Positions 26,146 through 35,174 are shown, numbered from the stretch's first letter. The stretch is DNA of 64,000 nucleotides from CAXXOK01 sp964640955 (GCA_964640955.1 CAZXJI010000003.1:139011-203010), one strand, 5' to 3'. Notes: generated by a model from the letters alone, not told the origin. Translations and numbers: made by a program.

Positions 26146-26259
26146 CGGCTCCTTCTCCTCCAAGTTAATCGATGCCCTCGCTGTACGGCCCCGGCCGGAA
26201 GCCCGTCCACCGCCCGCCGGTTTCGTTCAAACCGGCGGACGACGGCGGTATCGCGGGCG

Positions 26260-27546
26260 TTACTGCGCGGTCGCGTCGAACATCTGCTGACGATAGTCGT
26301 CGATGTCCTCCAGCACCTGGTGCGCCGTTTCGGAGCCCAGCAGCAGTTCCTGGATGCTGGCGCCGGCGATCTGATCGCTCCAGTAAAGGATGGAGGAGCT
26401 CAGGTCCTGTCCGGAGCCGCCGGTGGCGTTGGCGACGAAGGTCTGTCCGCCCTTGGTCGGCCGGGCGACGATCTCCGAGAAGGAGGGGTTCGGCTGCAGG
26501 GCGGGGTTGTTGTCGTAATAAGCCTGCAGGTTTTCGGGTTCCGCCAGGAAATCGAAGAACTGCTTCACTTCGTCCAGATGCTCGGAATCCTTATAAGCCA
26601 CCCGCATAATCGCGCTCGCGCTGGGGGAGTACATATTGTTGCCCGCGAAGGGCACCGGATACATCTCCCAGTTTTCCGCGCCGCAGTCCGGGTAGTTCTC
26701 CACCAGCTCGGTCTGCCAGGATTCGTACGCGAGGAACCCGGCGTACTTGCCGCTCGCCATCGCCTCGTAGGCGGAATCCCAGGAGTTGGACATGCAGTTC
26801 TCGCCGAAATAGCCGGAATCATACGCCTTCTTCATGTCTTCGAGGTACGCTTCCAGCTCCGGAATATCGGCCAGCTTGACCTTGTTGTTGTTCAGGTCGC
26901 CGTACAGGTCGCCGTCGTAGTTCTTGCAGGCCAGCGGGCCGCACTGGCTCAGCATGGCCGCCCAGTGCCAAAGCTCCTTCCCCGTTTCGTACAGGGGGGT
27001 GATGCCGTTGGCCATCAGGGTCTGGCAAACCTGGTCGAATTCCTCGTAGTTCGTCGGAACCGAGAGGTTGTATTTCGCATAGATTTCAGGATTGTACAAA
27101 ATGGCGTAGCCGTCCACGCACCAGGTCATAAAGCCCATCGTCTTGCCGTCGATCTTGGTGATCTCCTTGGCGTAGTCCGCATAGCGGCTAACCCATTCTT
27201 CGTTGGAAAGATCCGCAAAATACTTTTCGGGCTTGAACCCTGCCGCCGATACGCCGGAACCCGTCATGAAGATGTCCGGCACTTCGCCGGTGCTCAGCTT
27301 CGTCTGGATCACGTTCGTATACTGGTCGTCCGGGATCACCTGCAGATCGATCTGGATGCCGGTTTCATCCATGAATTTCTGGATCAGTTCGTCGTCGATG
27401 TTACTGTTGCGGTTGACCCACGTCCTGGACGCCGCGAAGGTCAGCGTAACGTCGGACGCGAGAGCGGCGCAGGGCGACAGCAGCGCAACTGTCATCACTA
27501 CGGCCAGCGCCGCGCAAACCGCTTTTCCAATTCTCTTCGCTTTCAT
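26260..27546 (-). CDS. Sugar ABC transporter substrate-binding protein
   Basis: Family-1 extracellular binding protein of 428 residues. The signal peptide (about residues 1-30) ends ALAS before DVTLTF, a signal-peptidase I site without lipobox cysteine. The mature region shows the family segments EVPDIFMTGSG and FMTWCVDGYAILYNPEIYAK. TAGGAGGG precedes the ATG. It is first gene of the galactoside operon and is transcribed away from the histidine kinase at 27729, whose regulator probably controls it. Confidence 0.9.
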   Translation of the reverse strand: MKAKRIGKAVCAALAVVMTVALLSPCAALASDVTLTFAASRTWVNRNSNIDDELIQKFMDETGIQIDLQVIPDDQYTNVIQTKLSTGEVPDIFMTGSGVSAAGFKPEKYFADLSNEEWVSRYADYAKEITKIDGKTMGFMTWCVDGYAILYNPEIYAKYNLSVPTNYEEFDQVCQTLMANGITPLYETGKELWHWAAMLSQCGPLACKNYDGDLYGDLNNNKVKLADIPELEAYLEDMKKAYDSGYFGENCMSNSWDSAYEAMASGKYAGFLAYESWQTELVENYPDCGAENWEMYPVPFAGNNMYSPSASAIMRVAYKDSEHLDEVKQFFDFLAEPENLQAYYDNNPALQPNPSFSEIVARPTKGGQTFVANATGGSGQDLSSSILYWSDQIAGASIQELLLGSETAHQVLEDIDDYRQQMFDATAQ

Positions 27547-27728
27547 CGGTGGTTCCCTCCTATTTTCTTTTCCCTTTTCAGGTGATGGCCTCAGTGTAGC
27601 AGAAAGCTACCGGAAGCTAAATGCAGAATCTGCGCCTGTTTCCGTACAGAAAACTGAACAGTTGCAAAACGGCGGGAAAGCTGCAATAATTGATACGAAT
27701 TCTCTTTTCAGAAAGCGAACCGCATACC

Positions 27729-29501
27729 ATGAAGCATCCTTATTCCATCCGGACGAAGCTCTTTCTATGCTACGCCGGCATCATCGTCGTTACGATCGTC
27801 GGCTTGTCCTTGGTGTACTATTTTTACACCGTCGGCATCCTGGAAAACGAGGCGTCGGGATCGCTGCAGGCCATTTCGTCGAATATCAACCTCGCCATCG
27901 ACTCCGAGATCGACCAAATGGACGACGAATCCAAGCGGATCGCGTCGTCCCAGCAGATCAAGGATATCTACTTCAATTCCGACGTCGCGGATTTCACCAA
28001 TTCGCAGTTTCGCACCGATCTGTTCAACCTGCTTTTCACCACCAACCCCACCATGGATTATCAAATCAACATCTTCGGGACGCAGAACCGGCTGATCCAA
28101 TACGGCAGGATTTTTGATATCACCGTACAGGATTACCGGGAATTGTACCCGGAGGACTGGTTCGAGGCCTGCGTGGCGCTCGAGGGGAAAAAGCAGATTT
28201 CGGGAATTCACCTGAACCACTCCGGGTATCAGGTGATATCGCTTTCGCGTGCCATCTGCAGGGCTTTCGACCTCAACGAACCCTATAACGCCATGATCGA
28301 GGTGCAGCAATACTACCGCGTTTTTCGTCTCATGATCCAGAAAGCGCTGTCCTCCTCCCCCAACACCAAAGCCTACGTGTACGACGCGTCCGGCGCGCTG
28401 ATCTACCCCGCCGACGAGGCCGGTTCGCCGCCTGAATACCTGCAGCTGATCGAGCAGGCGTCCGGGGATTCGGGCTCGTCGATCCTCAAGGACAACGGGG
28501 AGATTCTTTCCTATTCCAAATCCGACAGCACAAAATGGATGGTCGTCGTTTCCGAGTCGGAGCAGGACCTGTTGGCGCCCGTGTTCCAGTTTCGCAACCA
28601 GGTTTTCGGGTTCGGGCTCGTCGTATTGCTGATGACCCTGCTCGTGTCCTTCCTGATCGCCCGCCAGCTGACGATCCCCATTCGCAAGATTCGCGATTCC
28701 ATCGCCCGGCTGAACCTGGTCGCGCTTCCCGACCAGCGGCTGCGGGAGGAAAAGCCCGTGTCCAGCGAGCTGGAGGAGCTGTATGCCTCCTATTCCGAGA
28801 TGGTCGTGCGCCTGCAAAACTCCCTGAACGATATCGTAATGATCCGCTCCCACGAAATACAGGCGAGGATGCTTGCGATACAGGCGCAGATGAACCCGCA
28901 TTTTCTCTACAACAGCATCACCGCCATCAGCATCATGGCCGACAACAGCCACCAGCCCGCCATCGTCGAGATGTGCGAAAGCCTCAGCGAGATGCTGCGC
29001 TACGTGGTCAGCGAAAGCACCAAGCCGGTCACGCTGGCCACCGAGCTGGAGTATATGCAGCGCTATCTGGTGCTGATGAAACGCCGCTACCCGGATCAGA
29101 CCGAGGTGACGGTCCAGATACCGCCGGAGCTGATGAACGTTTACGTGCCCAAGCTGATCGTGCAGCCCATTGTGGAAAACGCCTTCAAGTACGCGTTCAA
29201 CAAGCGGCCGCCCTGGAAGATCACCATTCGGGGGGCGATTGGGGACAAGCGCTGGATGCTTTCCTTCGCCGACAACGGCGTGGGCTTCGACCAGGAGGTG
29301 CTGGACTGGCTGAGAAGCAAGATCACGGAGGAATCCTTCCAGTTCATTCAGGAGGGAAGCGAAAAGATAGGGCTTTTAAACATCTTCTACCGGCTGAAAA
29401 TACTGTATCGCGAAGACGCTGTTTTCACGGTTGAAAACAGCGTCCCCTGCGGCTCCGTCGTAACGATCGGCGGACTGCTTTCCCCCGCGGGCGACCGCTG
29501 A
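27729..29501 (+). CDS. Sensor histidine kinase (YesM-like)
   Basis: Second sensor kinase, about 590 residues. Helix one covers about residues 12-35, an extracytoplasmic sensor region follows, then a second helix, HAMP (ARQLTIPIRKIRDSIARLN), the phospho-acceptor motif AQMNPHFLYNSITAIS and an HATPase core with FADNGVGFD. The ATG at 27729 is chosen; a TTG at 27690 opens a longer frame but has no upstream site. The gene diverges from the binding-protein operon, the normal layout for systems that sense the imported sugar. A possible weak promoter (TTGCAA-N17-AATAAT) lies near 27663-27691. Confidence 0.9.
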   Translation: MKHPYSIRTKLFLCYAGIIVVTIVGLSLVYYFYTVGILENEASGSLQAISSNINLAIDSEIDQMDDESKRIASSQQIKDIYFNSDVADFTNSQFRTDLFNLLFTTNPTMDYQINIFGTQNRLIQYGRIFDITVQDYRELYPEDWFEACVALEGKKQISGIHLNHSGYQVISLSRAICRAFDLNEPYNAMIEVQQYYRVFRLMIQKALSSSPNTKAYVYDASGALIYPADEAGSPPEYLQLIEQASGDSGSSILKDNGEILSYSKSDSTKWMVVVSESEQDLLAPVFQFRNQVFGFGLVVLLMTLLVSFLIARQLTIPIRKIRDSIARLNLVALPDQRLREEKPVSSELEELYASYSEMVVRLQNSLNDIVMIRSHEIQARMLAIQAQMNPHFLYNSITAISIMADNSHQPAIVEMCESLSEMLRYVVSESTKPVTLATELEYMQRYLVLMKRRYPDQTEVTVQIPPELMNVYVPKLIVQPIVENAFKYAFNKRPPWKITIRGAIGDKRWMLSFADNGVGFDQEVLDWLRSKITEESFQFIQEGSEKIGLLNIFYRLKILYREDAVFTVENSVPCGSVVTIGGLLSPAGDR

Positions 29502-29518
29502 AGAAAGGAGCGCGCGCC

Positions 29519-31051
29519 ATGCTCAGGGATGCCGGCTATCGCGTGATGGTCGTGGAGGACGAGGCGCTGATTCTGGATCATCTGGTTTCGAAAATCGAAG
29601 CGCTGCCGCTTCCGCTGGTCGTCTCGGCGACGGCTACGAACGGGGAGGACGCCTTCAGACTGATCGAACAGGCTCCTCCGGATATCGTGTTTACGGACAT
29701 CCGGATGCCGCTGATGAACGGGCTGGAGCTGTCCCAAAGGATTCATGAGCGGTATCCTTCCGTTGCGGTCGTCATCATCAGCGGGTATAACGAGTTCGAA
29801 TATGCCCGGCAGGCCCTTCGCTATAACGTTTCGGATTATCTGCTCAAGCCGATCAACCCCGAAAAGCTGCTTTCCATTGCGAGCAAGCTTTGCGGCGAGC
29901 TGTCCCGGAAGCGGCGGCAGACGCTGCGGGAAATATTCGATTCGGCGCTCAACGGCAGCGTAACGAAAGCGGAGAGCGACGCCGCCGGCGCCTTTTACGT
30001 GTCCCTGATCAAGGTTGGGAACGTCTACGCCGGCCAGGCGGAAGCGCTGGTTCGCGATTCCATGAGCGCCTTGTGGAAAACGGCGGCCCTGAGCACCCGG
30101 CTTTCGGACATCTTCGGCGGGGACGACGGCTGGTGGCTGATGGATACCGAGGCGTTCAGCTTTCATCTGCTGATCACGGAAAAGCCCGATCCGGATTCGA
30201 CGGACGCGATGTTCGACTATCTGCGCCGCATCCCGTCCGGCTTTTGCATAAACGTGTGCGAATACCCCGGCGTGGTTACGGCGGTGGAGCTGCGGACCAT
30301 CGTCCGGCTCCTTTCCGGCGACGTCACCTATCGCCTGATCCCCTGCCGCTCGCGCCGGTGGCGTTACGAAGCGAACGTTCCCCGCGCCGCGACGGGCATT
30401 CCCCAAAGCGTTTTGAACGATCTGCTGCCGCTGTTCAGAACGGGACACGTCGACGTGCTGGAAAAATACCTGCGCAATCTGTTCCTCCGCTGGCAGGGCG
30501 AGGAGCTGCCGCAGGTCGTGCTGACCCGATACCTGTACGATCTGCTGGAATACCTGACCGAGCACAACGCGTGCCGTACGGGCAAGGCGAAGATCACCGC
30601 CGTCGTTTTGCCGGTCTTCGCGCGTTCCCGTTCGGAGCAACAGCTGTACGATCAGCTCTCCGCCCTCGTTCAGGAGTGGGTGCTGTGCGCCCTGTCCGAA
30701 AGCCACAGCAGCGTCGAGCTGTACCGGCGGATGAAGAAATACATCGACGAAAACTACCGAAAGCCCCTTACTGTGGAGTCGCTTTCGGATGTTTTTCACT
30801 TCAGCCCGTCCTACATTTCACGCATTTTCAGGAAATACGAAAAGCAGCCTCCCATCCAGTATCTGATCCAGGTCCGCATGCGCAAGGCGGGCGAAATGAT
30901 CCGGGCGAATCCGGATGTGGACATCAAAACCGTAGCCGAGCTGGTCGGCTATGCCAACCAGCACTATTTCAGCCGATATTTCAAGCAGTATTTCAGCGTG
31001 GCGCCCTCCGACTACCAAAAGGGGGCTGAGCGCCGCCGCCTTAACCCGTAA
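29519..31051 (+). CDS. AraC-type response regulator (YesN-like)
   Basis: Partner of the preceding kinase, 510 residues. The receiver domain has VVEDE and phospho-acceptor D60 (FTDIRMP); the C-terminal AraC helix-turn-helix has VESLSDVFHFSPSYISRIF and VAELVGYANQHYFSRYFKQ. GAAAGGAG lies about 10 bases upstream of the ATG. It probably activates the divergent alpha-galactoside operon. Its last 11 bases overlap the end of a small membrane protein gene on the other strand. Confidence 0.9.
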   Translation: MLRDAGYRVMVVEDEALILDHLVSKIEALPLPLVVSATATNGEDAFRLIEQAPPDIVFTDIRMPLMNGLELSQRIHERYPSVAVVIISGYNEFEYARQALRYNVSDYLLKPINPEKLLSIASKLCGELSRKRRQTLREIFDSALNGSVTKAESDAAGAFYVSLIKVGNVYAGQAEALVRDSMSALWKTAALSTRLSDIFGGDDGWWLMDTEAFSFHLLITEKPDPDSTDAMFDYLRRIPSGFCINVCEYPGVVTAVELRTIVRLLSGDVTYRLIPCRSRRWRYEANVPRAATGIPQSVLNDLLPLFRTGHVDVLEKYLRNLFLRWQGEELPQVVLTRYLYDLLEYLTEHNACRTGKAKITAVVLPVFARSRSEQQLYDQLSALVQEWVLCALSESHSSVELYRRMKKYIDENYRKPLTVESLSDVFHFSPSYISRIFRKYEKQPPIQYLIQVRMRKAGEMIRANPDVDIKTVAELVGYANQHYFSRYFKQYFSVAPSDYQKGAERRRLNP

Positions 31052-31199
31052 CCTGAAAAGCGCTCGTTTCCTTCGCCGTCGGTGCAATCACGTTTCGATT
31101 GTGAGGAATCAGCCTGGAAATCAGGATGATCACGCCGACGAGAACAATCAGCGACAGGATCAGCAATACCCATTTGCCGATGCCTTTGTAACGACTCAT
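31041..31199 (-). CDS. Small single-helix membrane protein (52 aa)
   Basis: A 52-residue frame: a basic N-terminus (MSRYKGIGK), one strongly hydrophobic segment (about residues 10-31) and a short polar tail ending SAFQVTG. AGGAGG lies 12 bases before the ATG. It sits at the end of a transcript starting from the promoter at 31463-31491, which carries two GTTAG/CTAAC sites, so it probably belongs to the metal-responsive set. No family was recognised. Its start overlaps the stop of an 80-codon frame (ATGA), consistent with translational coupling. Confidence 0.55.
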   Translation of the reverse strand: MSRYKGIGKWVLLILSLIVLVGVIILISRLIPHNRNVIAPTAKETSAFQVTG

Positions 31200-31438
31200 G
31201 ATCGCTTAACGCCTCCTGAACAGATAGCTGCATTCCGGCCGTATTCCCGCATCCGGAAACGGGCACCCCGCGGGATGCCGCCGCATGCCCGGCGAGGATG
31301 CTCCCTCGCGCCGACCATGTTGTAGTTTTCATGCAACGCCCCATCCTCCGGCCGGCGTTGCGGTTCGTTAAACGGATTATCGGCCTCACCGCTTCGCCTC
31401 TTTATGATGCAAGTGTCCCGTTTGGAATCGTTCGTCAT
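31196..31438 (-). CDS. Possible small leader ORF (80 codons) ahead of the 52-aa membrane protein
   Basis: An ATG at 31438 follows GAAGG by seven bases and lies just downstream of the promoter at 31463-31491. The frame ends with a TGA that overlaps the ATG of the next gene by four bases. The predicted product is arginine- and glycine-rich with no recognisable domain. Position and coupling favour translation, composition argues against a folded protein. It may be an untranslated leader instead. Confidence 0.3.
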   Translation of the reverse strand: MTNDSKRDTCIIKRRSGEADNPFNEPQRRPEDGALHENYNMVGAREHPRRACGGIPRGARFRMREYGRNAAICSGGVKRS

Positions 31439-31454
31439 GTTAGCGCCTTCTAAC
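31439..31454. promoter_or_regulatory. GTTAG-N6-CTAAC operator, site 1
   Basis: GTTAGCGCCTTCTAAC, exact copy of the repeated dyad. It lies nine bases downstream of the minus-strand -10 at 31463-31468, over the expected transcription start. Confidence 0.8.
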
Positions 31455-31462
31455 TTCGGCTA

Positions 31463-31491
31463 AGTTTAGCACCCCTAACCGGCTCTGTCAA
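31463..31491 (-). promoter_or_regulatory. Promoter of the small membrane-protein transcript
   Basis: On the minus strand TTGACA (31491-31486), a 17-base spacer and TAAACT (31468-31463). A variant operator overlaps the -10 and an exact one follows it. Confidence 0.75.
31465..31479. promoter_or_regulatory. Variant operator (TTTAG-N5-CTAAC)
   Basis: TTTAGCACCCCTAAC, one base shorter in spacing and one mismatch from the exact dyad. It overlaps the -10 and spacer of the minus-strand promoter. Confidence 0.5.
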
Positions 31492-31500
31492 GTTACGTCC

Positions 31501-31514
31501 CCCGGCATGCCGGG
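31501..31514. repeat. Perfect palindrome between divergent promoters
   Basis: CCCGGCATGCCGGG lies between the -35 boxes of the divergent promoters at 31463-31491 and 31539-31567. It could be a further protein-binding site. Confidence 0.35.
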
Positions 31515-31538
31515 CCGAAGAAAAAAACCGGCGGGCGC

Positions 31539-31567
31539 TTGACGAAAACGCGTTTTGATGATAGTCT
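31539..31567 (+). promoter_or_regulatory. Promoter of the membrane methyltransferase gene
   Basis: TTGACG (31539-31544), a 17-base spacer and TAGTCT (31562-31567), followed four bases later by an exact operator copy. Confidence 0.6.
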
Positions 31568-31570
31568 CTG

Positions 31571-31586
31571 GTTAGTTTCGTCTAAC
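31571..31586. promoter_or_regulatory. GTTAG-N6-CTAAC operator, site 2
   Basis: GTTAGTTTCGTCTAAC, exact dyad placed over the predicted start of the methyltransferase transcript; flanking bases extend it to GGTTAG...CTAACC. Confidence 0.82.
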
Positions 31587-31731
31587 CCACCATGAAAAGC
31601 GCGCCGCTCGCGGCGTTTCAGGTTGGACGGACGATCAAACGGGAGCCGCCGCAACCGTTTTAACCATCGGTTTCGTTTCCCTCCATCCCAGCTTTTGCGG
31701 CGCCGGATGGCTGAAAGGATCGTGTATTGGA

Positions 31732-32523
31732 TTGAAACCGGACTATAAGAACTGGGTGCCTAAAGGTATGATCGTCGGTTTATGGATAGGCGACGCCGTA
31801 TTGCTCGTCGGGACGCTGATTTTCTTTGGGACGGGATTCGCTTTGCGCAACCTCTTCGGCGGCGTTCTGGGCGCTGTTTTCGGGGTTGCCTTCCTCCTGT
31901 GTACGGCTTCGACATTATGGTGCGTCAAGGCTTACCGCGCGTTTGCCTACGACGGTAAACGACAGCTGTCCAGGCAGATCATCGAAGGCGTCGCGAGATA
32001 TGTTACCGCTCCGGCAAACGGACGGATACTGGATATCGGATGCGGCAGCGGCGCCCTGACGATTGCCTGCGCGAAAAGAAACCCTCGCTGCACCGTGACC
32101 GGGCTGGATCGCTGGGGCAAAGAATACGCGGAATACAACCGGCGGCTCTGCGAAGACAACGCGGAGGCGGAAGGCGTGGGAAACACGTGTTTTGTCAGCG
32201 GCAACGCGGTCGGCCTCGATTTTCCCGACGAAAGCTTCGATGCGGTAACCAGCAACTACGTATACCACAATATCACCGGCCGGGACAAGCAGGCGCTGTT
32301 GCTGGAAACGCTCCGCGTTCTGAAGAAAGGCGGCGCCTTCGCGATACACGATATCATGAGCCCGCGGCGATACGGCGATATGAAGCCGTTTATACGGGAG
32401 CTGAAACGGCAGGGGTACCGAAAGGTCGTGATGATCGATACCGCCAAAGGCATGTTCATGAGTCCCTGGGAGGCGAAAAGCCTTAGGCTTAAAGGATCCG
32501 CGATTCTGTACGGCATCAAATAG
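31732..32523 (+). CDS. Membrane-anchored class I SAM-dependent methyltransferase
   Basis: Protein of 263 residues with two N-terminal membrane helices (about residues 12-34 and 38-62) followed by a class I methyltransferase domain: SAM motif I ILDIGCGSGALT, motif II GLDRWGKEYAEYN, and a FDAVTSNYVYHNI motif IV. The TTG at 31732 follows AAAGGA by 12 bases; an internal ATG at 31768 is less well placed. It is the only gene on its transcript, which carries an exact operator over its start. The substrate is unknown; membrane anchoring suggests a lipid, quinone-like or hydrophobic metabolite. Confidence 0.8.
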   Translation: MKPDYKNWVPKGMIVGLWIGDAVLLVGTLIFFGTGFALRNLFGGVLGAVFGVAFLLCTASTLWCVKAYRAFAYDGKRQLSRQIIEGVARYVTAPANGRILDIGCGSGALTIACAKRNPRCTVTGLDRWGKEYAEYNRRLCEDNAEAEGVGNTCFVSGNAVGLDFPDESFDAVTSNYVYHNITGRDKQALLLETLRVLKKGGAFAIHDIMSPRRYGDMKPFIRELKRQGYRKVVMIDTAKGMFMSPWEAKSLRLKGSAILYGIK

Positions 32524-32597
32524 CCCAGAAGGCCCGTTCGCGTCTTCCGCCGGTTTTGATTCCCGATGATCGTTCCTTGCCAATCAACAGCGCAGCC

Positions 32598-32626
32598 TTG
32601 ACAAACGATTGGCAGGATGATATGCT
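32598..32626 (+). promoter_or_regulatory. Promoter of the first TetR gene
   Basis: TTGACA (32598-32603), a 17-base spacer and TATGCT (32621-32626), just upstream of a 17-bp palindrome. Confidence 0.75.
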
Positions 32627-32635
32627 CGTACGGTG

Positions 32636-32652
32636 TGATAACTAAGTTATCA
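32636..32652. promoter_or_regulatory. 17-bp palindromic operator of the TetR/ABC unit
   Basis: TGATAACTAAGTTATCA is a perfect dyad around a central A, placed at the predicted transcription start. The half-site AGTTATCA recurs at 44263-44270 next to the second TetR gene. It is a natural autoregulatory TetR site, but it also resembles a Fur box (TGATAAT-N-ATTATCA). Confidence 0.75.
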
Positions 32653-32679
32653 TAAATCGAAACGAAAGGAGGTTATCCC

Positions 32680-33297
32680 GTGCCGGGCGACTACGAGCGT
32701 ACCCAGAAGGCTATCCTGGAAAGCGCGAAAACCAACTTTCTCGCCTGCGGCTACGAGCGTGCGAACCTGCGGAAGATCTGCAAGGACGCCGGCATTACCA
32801 CCGGTGCGCTGTACAGGCATTTCCCGGATAAGAAAGCGCTCTTTTCCGCGCTGGTCGCGCCGGTCGTAAAGGAATTGAACGGCATCTTCCAAAGCGCGGA
32901 GGAGGCCTGTCTGGGGTTGATCGGCGGCTGCGACATCGATCAGGCTTACCGGGTGCCGTACGGCACCGTGGCGGAATTTCTCAACTATATCTACGACCAT
33001 CTCGACTGCTTCAGGCTGTTGATAATGTGCGCCGAAGGTACGGAATACGCGGATTTCGTGGAAAACATGGTTCGGCTTGAGGTAAAGGGCCGCGAGCGCA
33101 TGTTCGCCCTCCTCAGGCAAAAGAAAATCCCGTTTCACGAGCTTGACGCGGGGGAAAGCCACCTGCTCACGCACTCGTACTTCGCCTCGATCTTCGACGT
33201 CGTTACCCATGGCTTCACGAGGGAGGAGGCCCTTCGGTACGGCCGGACGCTGGTCACGTTCTACAACGCCGGAATGCGGGCGATCATCGGCATCTGA
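32680..33297 (+). CDS. TetR/AcrR-family regulator
   Basis: Repressor of 205 residues. The N-terminal helix-turn-helix reads ICKDAGITTGALYRHFPDK, followed by a helical ligand-binding domain. The GTG at 32680 has AAAGGAGG seven bases upstream. It precedes two ABC half-transporter genes on the same strand and has the palindrome 32636-32652 in its own promoter, so autoregulation and control of the transporters are likely. The transporters also have an exact GTTAG-N6-CTAAC site (33347). The effector is unknown. Confidence 0.87.
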   Translation: MPGDYERTQKAILESAKTNFLACGYERANLRKICKDAGITTGALYRHFPDKKALFSALVAPVVKELNGIFQSAEEACLGLIGGCDIDQAYRVPYGTVAEFLNYIYDHLDCFRLLIMCAEGTEYADFVENMVRLEVKGRERMFALLRQKKIPFHELDAGESHLLTHSYFASIFDVVTHGFTREEALRYGRTLVTFYNAGMRAIIGI

Positions 33298-33346
33298 CCG
33301 GGTTCTGCCCGCGAGCTTTTCATCGGGTTTCATTTTTTGCCTGTAG

Positions 33347-33362
33347 GTTAGCCCGCTCTAAC
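33347..33362. promoter_or_regulatory. GTTAG-N6-CTAAC operator, site 3
   Basis: GTTAGCCCGCTCTAAC, exact dyad in the short gap between the TetR gene and the first ABC gene. No strong promoter was seen beside it. Confidence 0.78.
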
Positions 33363-33385
33363 TCACGATTCGGAAGGAGAATACT

Positions 33386-35164
33386 ATGTCCCGTAAGAAA
33401 CCCCTGCTCAAAAGATTCACTCCCTACATGGGGAAAAAGAAGCTGCTGCTGCCGCTTTCGCTGCTGCTGTCCGGGCTGTCGGCGGTGCTCAACATGCTTC
33501 CATACCTGCTGATCTGGTACATTGTGCGCGACATTCTTACCGCCGCGCAGTCCACCGACGTATCCGCGGTCATCCGGTACGCGTGGCTGGCCTTCGCCTG
33601 CGCGGCGGGCGGGTTGATCCTGTACTTCCTGTCCCTGATGTGCTCGCATCTGGCGGCGTTTCGCGTTGAAAAGGGGCTGCAGCAGGTAGGCATGAAGCGC
33701 ATCCTGGCCATGCCGCTCGGTTTTTTCGACAGTCAAAGCAGCGGCAAGGTGCGTAAAATCGTCAACGAAGGCGCCGCCACCACGCATATGTTTTTGGCCC
33801 ACCAGCTTCCCGATCTGGCCGGGAGCATCGTTTCGCCCGTCATCCTGCTGGCGCTTCTGTTCGTGGTCGATTGGCGCATGGGGCTCGCCTCCATGATTCC
33901 CATCGCAATCGGCTTTATCACCATGAGCTTCATGATGAGCGACGCGGGCCGGAATTTTCAGAATCAGTATTACGATTCTCTGGAAGAGATGAGCTCCGAA
34001 GCCGTGGAGTATATCCGCGGCATACCGGTGGTCAAGACCTTCGGACAGAGCATTTTCTCGTTTAAGCGTTTTTATAACAGCATTATCAAATATAAGGATA
34101 TGGTCCACGCCTACACGCTGTTGTGGCGAAAGCCCATGTCGTTTTATACGGTGGTCATGCAGTCTGCGGCGTTCTTCCTGATTCCGCTGTCGATCCTCCT
34201 GATCGGCCGCGGCGAAAGCCTGCCCGTCGTGCTTGCGGACTTCGTTTTCTATCTTCTCCTCTCGCCGGCATTCACGCTGCTTATGATGAAAACGATGCGC
34301 TTCCAGCAGAACATGCAGGTGGCCGGGCAGGCCATCGACCGGCTGGACAACCTGTTTGCCTATCCCGAAATGAACTTCGGCATCAAAAACGTGAAGCTGA
34401 AGGACCATGGCCTGGAATTCAAAAACGTCGTGTTTTCCTACGCAGGCGCCGACAAGCGCGCCGTGGACGGCATCAGCTTCAAGCTGAACGAGGGCGAAAC
34501 CATAGCGCTGGTGGGCGCCTCCGGCGGCGGGAAAACCACCGTGGCAAGGCTCGCGGCCCGCTTCTGGGACGCGGACGAGGGCGAGGTGCTCGTCGGCGGC
34601 GTCAACGTGCGCTACATTCCCCAAAAGCAGTTGATGAGCGATATCTCGTTCGTTTTCCAGAGCACCAAGCTGTTCAAGGGAACGCTTCGGGAAAACCTCA
34701 TCTTCGGCAAGGAGAACGTATCGGATGCGGATATCGGCCGTGCGATCGCCCTGTCGCAATCGGAAGAGATCATCGCCGGGCTGCCGAAAGGCCTGGATAC
34801 CGTCATCGGCTCCAAAGGCACCTATCTGTCCGGCGGTGAACAGCAGCGCATCGCCCTCGCGCGGGCGCTGATTAAAGACGCGCCGATCGTGCTGCTGGAC
34901 GAGGCCACGGCGTTCGCCGATCCGGAGAACGAACACCTGATTCACAAAGCGCTCAGGGAGCTCAGCCGCGGCAAAACCACGCTGATGATCGCTCACCGCC
35001 TGACCACCGTCGTGGACGCCGATAGAATCCTCGTGATCGACGAAGGAAAGATCGCCGAGGAAGGCACGCACGAGGAGCTGCTTGCGAAGGGCGGCCTATA
35101 CAAGGCCATGTGGAACGAATACCAGAAGTCGGTCGCATGGAAGATCACCGCGAGCGTGAATTGA
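33386..35164 (+). CDS. ABC transporter half-subunit (membrane domain plus ATPase)
   Basis: Exporter-fold half-transporter of 592 residues: six helices in the first 320 residues, then an ATPase with Walker A GASGGGKTTV, signature LSGGEQQRIALARAL, Walker B PIVLLDEATAFAD and H-loop IAHRLTT. The next gene, 10 bases away, encodes the other half, so they form a heterodimer. GGAAGGAG precedes the ATG. Within an iron-limitation-like set, siderophore importers of exporter fold (IrtAB, YbtPQ) are the tempting comparison, but direction and cargo cannot be read from sequence. Confidence 0.88.
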   Translation: MSRKKPLLKRFTPYMGKKKLLLPLSLLLSGLSAVLNMLPYLLIWYIVRDILTAAQSTDVSAVIRYAWLAFACAAGGLILYFLSLMCSHLAAFRVEKGLQQVGMKRILAMPLGFFDSQSSGKVRKIVNEGAATTHMFLAHQLPDLAGSIVSPVILLALLFVVDWRMGLASMIPIAIGFITMSFMMSDAGRNFQNQYYDSLEEMSSEAVEYIRGIPVVKTFGQSIFSFKRFYNSIIKYKDMVHAYTLLWRKPMSFYTVVMQSAAFFLIPLSILLIGRGESLPVVLADFVFYLLLSPAFTLLMMKTMRFQQNMQVAGQAIDRLDNLFAYPEMNFGIKNVKLKDHGLEFKNVVFSYAGADKRAVDGISFKLNEGETIALVGASGGGKTTVARLAARFWDADEGEVLVGGVNVRYIPQKQLMSDISFVFQSTKLFKGTLRENLIFGKENVSDADIGRAIALSQSEEIIAGLPKGLDTVIGSKGTYLSGGEQQRIALARALIKDAPIVLLDEATAFADPENEHLIHKALRELSRGKTTLMIAHRLTTVVDADRILVIDEGKIAEEGTHEELLAKGGLYKAMWNEYQKSVAWKITASVN

Positions 35165-35174
35165 GGAGGACAAA

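Noticed and set aside
31196..31438. The 80-codon frame as a RiPP precursor beside methyltransferases and ABC transporters
   Set aside because: No leader/core organisation, no radical SAM, cyclodehydratase or peptidase gene nearby; the idea has no support beyond gene proximity.
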